A stretch of 64,000 nucleotides of DNA from VRUE01 sp963737575 (GTDB lineage Bacteria > Actinomycetota > Thermoleophilia > Solirubrobacterales > 70-9), in NCBI GenBank assembly GCA_963737575.1, contig CAVTTJ010000009.1, forward strand, positions 62,001-126,000. Direction: 5' to 3'. The translations under genes and the position numbers were made by a program. Below the pieces are notes generated by a model. The model did not search any database. It had not been told where the DNA came from and worked only from the letters and a program-made list of their open reading frames with translations. Positions 9,401 through 16,443 of the stretch are shown here, piece after piece. Numbering within the stretch: the stretch's first letter is position 1; every line of letters begins with the position of its first letter.

Positions 9401-10982
9401 TGACCTGGCGGTCGACGAATCCACCGGCGCGGTCTATGTCGTCGAACAATACGCCGGGCGCGTCTCCCGTTACGACTCAGAAGGAAACCCATACCCGTTC
9501 ACAGCTGGATCCGGGGCCGGCACCAACAAAATCGCCGGGCTCTCCACCGGAGGTGGAACTGAAACCACCATCGCGGTTGACAACGATGCAAGCTCACCGT
9601 TCCATGACGACTTCTACACCCGGGAAAATACCCAGACCCTGAATCTCTACGACAGCAACGGCGCGCAGCTCGGAGCGATCACCGGCTTCTCCGAAGCATG
9701 CGGGGTTGCGGTCGACCAGGCCACCGGTGACGTCTACGTCGGCGACTATGGCTATCCCGGAGTCCGGAAATTCCACCCGATCTCCAGCTCCACGCCTGTG
9801 ACCAACGCCAACTACGAAGAAACCACGATCCACACACAGGGAATGAACCCGTGCCAGGTTGCTGCGGGCGGGGGTGTCGTTTACGCGTCTCAGTGGAGCC
9901 AGGGGCCGCTGCGGCGGTTCCCGATGTCGTCGTTCTCCGTGAGCGCGCCAGAACTCCTGGGCAAGCAGGTGACCGGCCAGAGCAAGACGATGTACGTCGA
10001 GCCGAGCACCGGCGACGTGTACGTCGCGCAGGGCAAGCAAATCGCCGTCTATACGGCGGACGAGGAAGAAGAACTTCCGGATCGCTTCGTCGGCGTCGGC
10101 AAACTGAACGAAGAATCCCTCGGCGTGGCGGTGGACGGCACAACCCACCACGTCTATGCGACGAAGGAAGAAAGCATCATTGCGTTCGGGTACGAAGTAG
10201 TGCCGTACCGGCTGATCGATCACCCCGGCGTGCTCCATGCAACGGAACAGTCCGAAACCCACGATTCCTCTGATTTCCAGGTCACGCCGGACGGAAACGA
10301 CGCCGTCTTCACCTCGAAGGTGCAGCTGACCGAACGGTCGACGGACGGCAACGCTCAGGTATATCGGTATGACGCGCCCGACGAACAGATCAGGTGCGTA
10401 TCCTGCACGCCGACCAACGCGATCACGAAGAGCGATGCGTTCCTGACGTCGACCGGCAGCGACATCGATGAAAACGGGCGGGTGTACTTCACCTCACCCG
10501 AGCAGCTGACCCTCCGCGACACGAACCGCAGGACGGATGCCTACGAATGGGAAGAAGCGTCGAATGGGGAAGGTGTCCTGAATCTGATTTCGACCGGCAC
10601 CGGTGTCGTAAACGCGGCACTCGCGTCGGTCGACGCCAGCGGCAGGAACGCCTACTTCTTCACCCGCGAGTCGATAATCCCCCAGGACGACAACGGGCCG
10701 ACCATGAAGGTCTACACGGCACGCGAAGGTGGTGGGCTCTCCTACTTGCCGAACCGGGTGCCCTGTCAGTCCGCTGACGAATGCCGGGGACCGGGCACAG
10801 CCGTGGCCCCGCCGCCGAACGTCGGAACCTACGAAGGTGACCTCGGCAATCTCACGCACCACAACAGCAAGGGATGCAAGAAGGGAATGGTCAGGAAGCA
10901 CGGGCATTGCGTGAAGCGCCGGAGCACTCGATCGAAAGCGAAGCGATCTCCGCACAAGAGGCGAGGTGGCCATCATGGCTGA
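6423..10982 (+). CDS. Secreted propeller/Fn3-like protein with nested NHL domain
   Basis: Paralogue of the 1-3606 gene, about 1,519 residues. Order: signal peptide (hydrophobic core ending TSASA), NHL blades (about 50-340), two Fn3-like modules (YHYRLV, YHFRFV), the DPCPN and HCRGYELVS linker (about 562-585), and a PD40 propeller that is interrupted. Near residue 985 a new NHL block begins (GPRDLAVDESTGAVYVVEQY) and runs to about 1260, after which PD40 blades resume (VTPDGNDAVFTSKVQL). The end has PCQSADECRG and a Lys/Arg/His-rich tail. The start is uncertain: ATG 6423 is used here, but TTG 6456 has a perfect AGGAGG six bases upstream and also keeps the signal peptide. The gene overlaps the next start by eight bases. 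Likely surface-exposed; the ligand is unknown. Confidence 0.87.
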   Translation: MEGVQGCRRVTLSRVVACVAATAAVVVSLGVTSASADVQRPVEFNFGPDGTTATNFQGSFCGARIGFDQVSKKLYSVPVCWTEPLYVFDMSTPGSVTALPNFREQGTTPDRPQITVDNSNTSTQGRVVAAFDNPWNSTPGNPYTAIEAYNSTGEQVGSPFPIWGGFPADYGWVEVDSNGNMAVSNGNSEAIAEGRGIIRYNPAGEQLNPVDTARYQNGAPRYLAFDSQNNLFVNDGGSVWKYTAASNYTQASRFVEVEKGSVGQQMTIDKANDHLFMINSDGSRVLEYDPTGKLISAFGETYGTFGPSFNSLAVNEATNEVYVWDSGSGAVIHVFGPPYVVPKVRTDKPDHVSTTGAAVYGHIEMDGSPPVIECFFEYGLGIDYSEGKQPCVPGASAGSPITADTDVKAQLSELLNQNARYHYRLVVKTEEGIAVGRDQEFTSTDPPLVRNARIIEVTADHALLAAEINPRNLYGAWHIEFGKEPCATGECQVSESERYIRCGVFFCAPPPSQFTEFSRELSGLEPGQTYHFRFVGENDQSGVGYGEEYVFKTFPLDPGGVDPCPNALGRRLSGASKLSHCRGYELVSAADAGGYDVASNIVEGETPLDAYPQAGDRFLYTTSAGKLPGIGGNPVNLGTDPYVATREGEKGWVTRYVGLPATIPSTNPFASTISGADAGLTDYAFGAPNHCSPCFADGSTGVPIRLPNGTLAQGMKGSIDVSNPESAGKVNVPLSADGEQFVFGSEQQFEPTGNDGALSLYERDLSTDTTQVVSTMPDGSTMSGEPAELAISSDGTRILIGLPVKVDADGNTRYDLYMHIGTGPDSIPVADTADGVLYNGMTDDGTKVFFTSDEHLADDADFSPDIFRAAVGTSSATITRVSTGVAGTGNSDDCEPPDEWNVSEGGPNCGALAFAGGAGVAAGDGTLYFMSPELLAGPSQGIQDEPNVYAVRPGSSQPEFVGVMDDSHIKPPPSPPRHPILTSNFGGSHTGPRDLAVDESTGAVYVVEQYAGRVSRYDSEGNPYPFTAGSGAGTNKIAGLSTGGGTETTIAVDNDASSPFHDDFYTRENTQTLNLYDSNGAQLGAITGFSEACGVAVDQATGDVYVGDYGYPGVRKFHPISSSTPVTNANYEETTIHTQGMNPCQVAAGGGVVYASQWSQGPLRRFPMSSFSVSAPELLGKQVTGQSKTMYVEPSTGDVYVAQGKQIAVYTADEEEELPDRFVGVGKLNEESLGVAVDGTTHHVYATKEESIIAFGYEVVPYRLIDHPGVLHATEQSETHDSSDFQVTPDGNDAVFTSKVQLTERSTDGNAQVYRYDAPDEQIRCVSCTPTNAITKSDAFLTSTGSDIDENGRVYFTSPEQLTLRDTNRRTDAYEWEEASNGEGVLNLISTGTGVVNAALASVDASGRNAYFFTRESIIPQDDNGPTMKVYTAREGGGLSYLPNRVPCQSADECRGPGTAVAPPPNVGTYEGDLGNLTHHNSKGCKKGMVRKHGHCVKRRSTRSKAKRSPHKRRGGHHG

Positions 10983-13689
10983 TGCACGGACCTCCACCCG
11001 GACCGTGGTCGGCTGCCTGCTCGCCCTGGTTGTCGCGCTCTTGGCGGCTGCCCCAGCTCACGCCTCGGAGGCGATCGAATCGTTCGAGACGAGCACGACC
11101 AACACCGAAGCCGGTGGCCACCCCGATCTCACTGCTACCTTCACGCTCGCCGAACCGGGGCAGCCGGAGGCCGCGGAAAGCGTCTCGGTGAACCTCCCAC
11201 AGGGTGTCTTCGGCAACCCGAACGCCATTACGCCATGCTCCTCGGCCGACTTCGCCCTGATGCGTTGCTCCCCGGATTCTCAGGCCGGGATTATCACCGT
11301 CCGCGCCAACCACGAGGGCAACCCGAACTTCCTGATGGGCACGGCGCCCCTGTACGTCGTCAGCCCGAGACCGGAAAAAGAGCCGGCGCGCTTCGCCTTC
11401 TTCGTCCCGCTGCTCGACGTCGCGGTGAACGTCCCGGTCCACCTGCGGACAGCGAGCGATTACGCGTTGCGGATGACCGTGGAAGGGATACCTCAGTCGG
11501 TGCCTCTCGCCTCGGCGCTCTTCCGGGTCTGGGGTTTGCCCGCGTCATCGGACCACGACCTCGAACGGTTCCTGCCCGGCTCGCCGGGTGCGCCCGCCGG
11601 CTGCCCCGAACAGGGCAACGCGAAGTGCGCTTCGAAAAATGGCCAGATTCCGAGGCCTTCCGGAATCCAGGTGAAGCCGCTGATCGAGAACCCCAGCATC
11701 TGCACCGGGGAAGCGCTGGTCTCGTCGCTGGAAGTCCGCACCTACCAGGATCCCAATCACGTCACGACGGATCAGGCCACCTACCCCGCGACGACCGATT
11801 GCGAAAGGCAGGCGTTCAAACCCGTGCTCAACGCCGCGCTGACCAGCAACAGCGCCGACTCCCCATCGGGAATCGACATGGAGCTGAAGGCGGCACAGTT
11901 CCTTGGCAGAGGCGCGAGCCCGTCCCCGATCAGGTCGGCGCTCGTGACCCTCCCGGAAGGCCTTTCGATCAACCCTGACGCGGCGGACGGCCAGACGGCG
12001 TGCACCGACGAGCAGGCGAATTTCGATTCGGAGGCAGTCGACGAATGCCCCGAAACGTCGAAGATCGGCACCTTCTCGATCATCACCCCCGCCCTTGACG
12101 AAGCCCTCCACGGCGCCCTGTACATCGGCGAACCCAAGCCGGGCAACCAGTACCGAATCCTGATGGTCGCGTCGGGCTTTGCGATCCATGCAAAGGTGGT
12201 CGCCGACATTCATAACGACCCCAGCACCGGACAGGTCACATTTTCGGTCGCGGACCTCCCGCAGGTCCCCTTCGAAACCTTCAAAGTGCACCTCTTTGCG
12301 TCAGATCGCGGCCTGCTCGCGACGCCGACCCACTGCACGTCCTACAAGATAGGGTCGAGCTTCTCCCCCTGGAACAACCAGCTCGCGCCACAGCCCTCCG
12401 AACCGAATTTGGAAGTAAGCAGGGGGCCCGGTGGCAAACCATGCCCGGCCGTCATCAGGCCCTTCGACCCGACCCTGGTCGCGGGCATGTCCAACGCCAC
12501 GGCCGGAGCGTTCTCCAACTTTCACCTGAAGCTGGATCGTGACGACGGGGACCAGTTCCTGAACGACCTCGGCTTCAGGATGCCGCCCGGGTTCACGGGC
12601 TACCTGAAGGGCATCTCGTACTGCTCGGAGGCCGCGATCGCGGCGGCAGCGGCCAATCTCGGCCGCGCCGAGCAACAGCACCCGAGTTGTCCGGCGTCGA
12701 GCCAGATCGGAACCACCAACGTCGCCGCCGGCCCCGGATCCTCGCCGTTCAATGCCGTCGGCAGGATGTACCTCGCGGGACCGATCGCCGGCGACCCCCT
12801 CAGCCTTGCGGCGATAACCCCGGCACTCGCCGGTCCATACGACTACGGCTCGGTTGTCGTCAGGGTTGGTCTGAACGTGGACCCGATCACCGCCCAGGTG
12901 ACGGCGGACTCCGAACCGGTTCCGCAGATCATCGGCGGAGTCCCGATCAGAATGCGTTCGATCCAGGTCAACATCGACAGACCGAAGTTCACAATCAACC
13001 CGACGAACTGCTCCAAGTTCACCGTCGACTCCAAGGGCATCGGCGACCAGGGGACTCTGGCGGCCTTCTCGTCGCCTTTCCACGCCGTGAACTGCGCTGC
13101 GCTCCCATTCAAACCGAGGATGTCGATCACACAACTCGGCAGCCGGGGCCAGACAACTCGATCCAGCAACCCCAGCCTCCGGTTCGACCTGCGCACCCGC
13201 AACGGCGATGCCAACATCAAGAGCGTCGCGGTGACTCTGCCGAAGGCATTTGCGATCGACCAGAGCCATCTGGGCAATATCTGCTCCAAGACACAGCTGC
13301 TGAAGGAAAGATGTGCCGGCAGGAACCCGATTGGAATGGTGAAGACCGAAACGCCACTGCTCGACGAACCCCTGCGGGGACCGGCCTACGCCGTATCCGG
13401 CTTCGGCAAACTGCCCCATGTCGTCTTCATCCTGGCCGGTCAGGTGACGATCACTCCCGAAGCGGAGTCCTCATCGGTCAACGGTGGACACCTGAGAACT
13501 GTCGTGCCGATCGTCCCCGACGCGCCGGTCGGACACTTCCAGCTGACGCTGCTCGGGGGCAAGAAGGGCTACTTGGTCAATACCCGCGACCTCTGCCCCG
13601 AGCCGGCCGTCACCAAGGTGCAGTTCATCGGCCAGAACGGGCGCCGCTACAACCAGAGCGTCAAGGCCAAGACGCGCTGCAAAGGCTAG
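10975..13689 (+). CDS. Secreted fourfold Cys-pair repeat protein (copy 2)
   Basis: ATG 10975 is preceded by GCGAGG and starts a signal peptide (VVGCLLALVVALLAAAPAHA). A GTG nine bases upstream is possible but less good. About 904 residues with four repeats starting near residues 72, 325, 535 and 754, each with a Pro-Gly/Lys turn, two Cys and an IGT-type strand (SQIGTTN, SKIGTFS). Sequence and order match the 3603-6389 protein closely (EAGGHPDLT near the N-terminus; RDLCPEPAVTKVQFIGQNG near the end). It overlaps the end of the upstream propeller gene, repeating the A-B coupling of the first pair. No catalytic motif is seen. A structural or adhesive exoprotein is inferred. Confidence 0.87.
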   Translation: MADARTSTRTVVGCLLALVVALLAAAPAHASEAIESFETSTTNTEAGGHPDLTATFTLAEPGQPEAAESVSVNLPQGVFGNPNAITPCSSADFALMRCSPDSQAGIITVRANHEGNPNFLMGTAPLYVVSPRPEKEPARFAFFVPLLDVAVNVPVHLRTASDYALRMTVEGIPQSVPLASALFRVWGLPASSDHDLERFLPGSPGAPAGCPEQGNAKCASKNGQIPRPSGIQVKPLIENPSICTGEALVSSLEVRTYQDPNHVTTDQATYPATTDCERQAFKPVLNAALTSNSADSPSGIDMELKAAQFLGRGASPSPIRSALVTLPEGLSINPDAADGQTACTDEQANFDSEAVDECPETSKIGTFSIITPALDEALHGALYIGEPKPGNQYRILMVASGFAIHAKVVADIHNDPSTGQVTFSVADLPQVPFETFKVHLFASDRGLLATPTHCTSYKIGSSFSPWNNQLAPQPSEPNLEVSRGPGGKPCPAVIRPFDPTLVAGMSNATAGAFSNFHLKLDRDDGDQFLNDLGFRMPPGFTGYLKGISYCSEAAIAAAAANLGRAEQQHPSCPASSQIGTTNVAAGPGSSPFNAVGRMYLAGPIAGDPLSLAAITPALAGPYDYGSVVVRVGLNVDPITAQVTADSEPVPQIIGGVPIRMRSIQVNIDRPKFTINPTNCSKFTVDSKGIGDQGTLAAFSSPFHAVNCAALPFKPRMSITQLGSRGQTTRSSNPSLRFDLRTRNGDANIKSVAVTLPKAFAIDQSHLGNICSKTQLLKERCAGRNPIGMVKTETPLLDEPLRGPAYAVSGFGKLPHVVFILAGQVTITPEAESSSVNGGHLRTVVPIVPDAPVGHFQLTLLGGKKGYLVNTRDLCPEPAVTKVQFIGQNGRRYNQSVKAKTRCKG

Positions 13690-13734
13690 CCAGGGCGAAC
13701 GCCCCCCGGGTACGCGTCGGGACTGGTCGAGCCG

Positions 13735-14364
13735 TTGTCCGAGCCGCTTCGACTCAACGCATTTCGCCTGCCGCCTGGCAGGCACGGTCTCTCACGGGAG
13801 CTGGTGGCAGAAAACCAGCGCTGGAGATTGCTCGCGGCGGCGGGTGAGGTGCTCGCCGAAAACGGCTACGCGAAGACGACGAGCCACCGCATCGCCGAAC
13901 GCGCGGGCGTATCCCACTCGACCTTCTACGAGCAGTTCGCAGACGTGGATGCCTGCCTGCTCGCCGCTCACGAGGCCGCCGCCGCCTGCGTGTTGGAAAT
14001 CGTCTCGAACTGCCGAGAAGGCGAACCGATCGGTGGGCTGCTGGATCGCGCCGTAGAGGACGTTCTGGACTTCCTCGCCCGTGAGCCATCCCTCGCGAAG
14101 CTCCTCGGCACCGAGATCACTGCCGGCGTTCCGGCGGTCGCAATGTCCCGCGATCTGCTCGTCCGCAGGCTTGCGGACAAGCTGCGGACCGGCCGCGTCA
14201 CGCGGGGCGTCGCGGGCGACGCCGCCTCGGGGATCGAATGCCGCCTGGTCGAAGGTGCCGTCGCGATCGTCGCCGAGGCGATTGACGCCCGGGAGGCGGA
14301 GCGCCTGCCGGAGCTCAGTACCGAGCTGGGCCGCCTGCTGGCCGCGCCCTACCCGTCGCGTTGA
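13735..14364 (+). CDS. TetR/AcrR family transcriptional regulator
   Basis: A 209-residue protein with an N-terminal TetR helix-turn-helix at about residues 28-75 (AAGEVLAENGYAKTTSHRIAE, then AGVSHSTFYEQF). The C-terminal ligand-binding part is all-helical and diverged, as usual. The leader LPPGRHGLSRELVAENQR before the HTH is common in TetR proteins of this lineage, which supports the TTG start at 13735 over the internal GTG at 13804. It lies 45 bases after the surface-protein operon on the same strand and could regulate it or the convergent gene; no operator is evident. The ligand cannot be told from sequence. Confidence 0.85.
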   Translation: MSEPLRLNAFRLPPGRHGLSRELVAENQRWRLLAAAGEVLAENGYAKTTSHRIAERAGVSHSTFYEQFADVDACLLAAHEAAAACVLEIVSNCREGEPIGGLLDRAVEDVLDFLAREPSLAKLLGTEITAGVPAVAMSRDLLVRRLADKLRTGRVTRGVAGDAASGIECRLVEGAVAIVAEAIDAREAERLPELSTELGRLLAAPYPSR

Positions 14365-14392
14365 CGGCCGCCTCCCGGGCTTGAGAGGTCCG

Positions 14393-16144
14393 TCACCCGC
14401 GCCCGGGGCGCCGGGACACGACCACCTCGAACGAGACGGTGGCCGGCGTCGGGTCGGCCAACCCGCCGGCCACAGACCGGACCCTGAAGCGATGCGGGCC
14501 GAGCGTGAGGGGAGGGGTCGTCAGCGGCGAGTGACACCGCTTGAAGAATGGGCTGCTGTCGAGCTTGCACTGGAAGACCGCGCCCGGCACGTTCGACGCG
14601 AACCGCAGCGTCGGAGTCCGCTGGCGGGTGCGCGCGGGAGGCTTGCCGGTCAGGCGGGTATCGGGGCGCCTTAGCCGCAGCGGTTCGATGATCGGAGCAG
14701 AACCGACTTCAAACGCAAAGATGGCCGGCGTCGGATCGACGTTGGCTTTTTCGTCGCGGGCGCGCACCTCGAATGTGTGGGAGCCGAGCGTGAGATGGTC
14801 GAAGACGATGCCGTTTGCCGGGCAGAATTCGAATGCGCCTCCATCGAGTCTGCACTGGAACAGCGACCTCGGCTCGCTCGACTCGTAGTTGAACGAGGCG
14901 ATCTGGCCGAGGACCAGCGGCGGCGGGTGGGAGGTGATCGTCGTCTCGGGCGGGATCCTGTCGAGGAGCGAGGAATCGACCGAGAATTCGTAGGCGGCCG
15001 GCGCCCCCAGATGCCCGACGTTGTCGGTCGCGCGGACCTTGAAGGTGTAGTCGCCATTGGCGAGGTGCAGGTAGGTCCTCTGTGTCTGGCAGGTCGAGTA
15101 CCCGTCAGGCTCCCCACTCGCCGCAAGGCTGCATTCGAAGGTGGCCGGCTCGGAGGCGGAGAAGTAGAACGCCAGATCCGGACCTGGGTTCGGGGTTGGG
15201 GGAGGGTTTTCGATCGTCGTGGTCGGAGGCGTCAGGTCAACCCTCCAGCGAAAGCTCGCCGGGTTGCCCGCGGGGTCGGTGCCGTTCCTCGCACGAACCT
15301 GGAACTGGTGGACCCCCTCGGCCATCCCGGAGTAGTCCTTGGTCCCGGATTCGCAGGGAGCGAAGTATTCCCCTCTCAGCCTGCATTCGATCTCCACGCC
15401 GTCCGGGAACGAGTGGAAGCTGAATGAAGCCGAGGTCGAGAGGGTTTCGTTCGGCGGCGCGCTGTCGATCGCCGCGCTCGGAGCGCTGCAGACGATCTCG
15501 GCGATCGTGCTGTTGTTGTTGCGGGGGTTCGGCAGGCGCTTCGAGAAGTCGGCGAAGCTGTTGTCGGTGTCGTCGTCGGCGTCAAGCGCGCCGGGACACC
15601 CATGGTTGACGTTCCGGTTCAGCGCATACAGCTGGCTGGATGTCATCGCCGGTGCGTTTTCCCCCGTTGGGGAGGGAGTCGTGCCGCTGAAGTCGCCCCA
15701 CGAGACGCAATCGAAGGATTCCCAGCAGACCGCGCCGCCAGAGGGATTCAGGTTGAGGCTCGGCATCGTCACATTTGGGACCGGCCCGGCTAGCTGGGAG
15801 TCCACGTATCCCGAATCGGCGACGAGCAGGGTCATCTGGCTCTCGGCGTGGGCAACATCGCCCTGAAAGGTTCCCGTCCCAAGCACCCCGCCCGTGATCC
15901 CGTACGCGGTGAGCGAACTGCCGGTCACATCGTTCTCTTCGGGCACCGAGGCCTGCAGCACGACGTAGCTGTTGTTCGTGCCTCCTCCTGCGTATACCTC
16001 GCGCACCATGATTTCTTCGACCCCGGCGAACGCTGGTGGTGCGAAAGCGGCGGACGCACAGCATGCGAGTAGAGCGAGCAAAGCGACGCGGACGACTCGA
16101 CGCCGCCCGTCGACAGGCAACTCGCCCGGCCCCCTGAAACCCAT
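14393..16144 (-). CDS. Secreted lamin-tail-like/Ig-like repeat protein
   Basis: About 583 residues. The ATG at 16144 opens a signal peptide (RRVVRVALLALLACCASAAF, cleaved near PPAFA). It is followed by a lamin-tail-like domain (EEIMVREVYAGGGTNNSYVVLQ; AVCWESFDCVSWGDF) and at least three or four Ig-like modules with PP.TTI, a Cys strand (FQCRLDGGAFEFC), and HTFEVRARD.....DPTPAIFAFEV. The architecture is common for Solirubrobacterales surface proteins. No Shine-Dalgarno is visible, but the AT-rich TATATTTATAAAC directly precedes the ATG, so a leaderless mRNA with an adjacent -10 is possible. The frame is open about 300 bases further upstream, but that part lacks secretion features. It is convergent with the tetR gene. 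Confidence 0.82.
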   Translation of the reverse strand: MGFRGPGELPVDGRRRVVRVALLALLACCASAAFAPPAFAGVEEIMVREVYAGGGTNNSYVVLQASVPEENDVTGSSLTAYGITGGVLGTGTFQGDVAHAESQMTLLVADSGYVDSQLAGPVPNVTMPSLNLNPSGGAVCWESFDCVSWGDFSGTTPSPTGENAPAMTSSQLYALNRNVNHGCPGALDADDDTDNSFADFSKRLPNPRNNNSTIAEIVCSAPSAAIDSAPPNETLSTSASFSFHSFPDGVEIECRLRGEYFAPCESGTKDYSGMAEGVHQFQVRARNGTDPAGNPASFRWRVDLTPPTTTIENPPPTPNPGPDLAFYFSASEPATFECSLAASGEPDGYSTCQTQRTYLHLANGDYTFKVRATDNVGHLGAPAAYEFSVDSSLLDRIPPETTITSHPPPLVLGQIASFNYESSEPRSLFQCRLDGGAFEFCPANGIVFDHLTLGSHTFEVRARDEKANVDPTPAIFAFEVGSAPIIEPLRLRRPDTRLTGKPPARTRQRTPTLRFASNVPGAVFQCKLDSSPFFKRCHSPLTTPPLTLGPHRFRVRSVAGGLADPTPATVSFEVVVSRRPGRG

Positions 16145-16443
16145 GTTTATAAATATAGCGATCGACGTTTCCAGAACCGCCTGGCCGACGTCGAAGATTG
16201 GGAGCCAGGGCCCGAGAGCGACATCGCCCATTGGTCGATGTTTAGCGCCGATGGATGGAGGGGAGTAGTCTAGGGCGCGGTTGTCGGCCGTCGGGAGCTT
16301 TCTCCCATTCGGGAGGTCCGACCATCGCGGTTCGCCGTTGTCGACTTGACCTCCGCGACGCGCCGTAATTGAACGGCAGCGTCCGAAGCTCCTCCCGCGC
16401 GTTGCTCGGGAGGCCTTGTGCCCACTCTTCTGGAGTCTCACCG
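16145..16443. promoter_or_regulatory. Divergent intergenic region with hairpin
   Basis: About 300 bases between two divergently transcribed genes. The left end is unusually AT-rich (around 16145-16160) and probably holds the promoter of the lamin-tail-like gene. Near the right end, at 16391-16413, a 7-bp perfect inverted repeat CCTCCCG/CGGGAGG with a nine-base loop lies about 30 bases before the ATG of the acyltransferase fusion. It could be a leader-RNA stem or an operator. No T-run follows it, so it is not a standard terminator. No small ORF looks convincing here. Confidence 0.4.

Noticed and set aside
16391..16413. Hairpin before the acyltransferase fusion as a rho-independent terminator
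   Set aside because: No T-run on either strand after the stem, and there is no gene upstream on the + strand to terminate.
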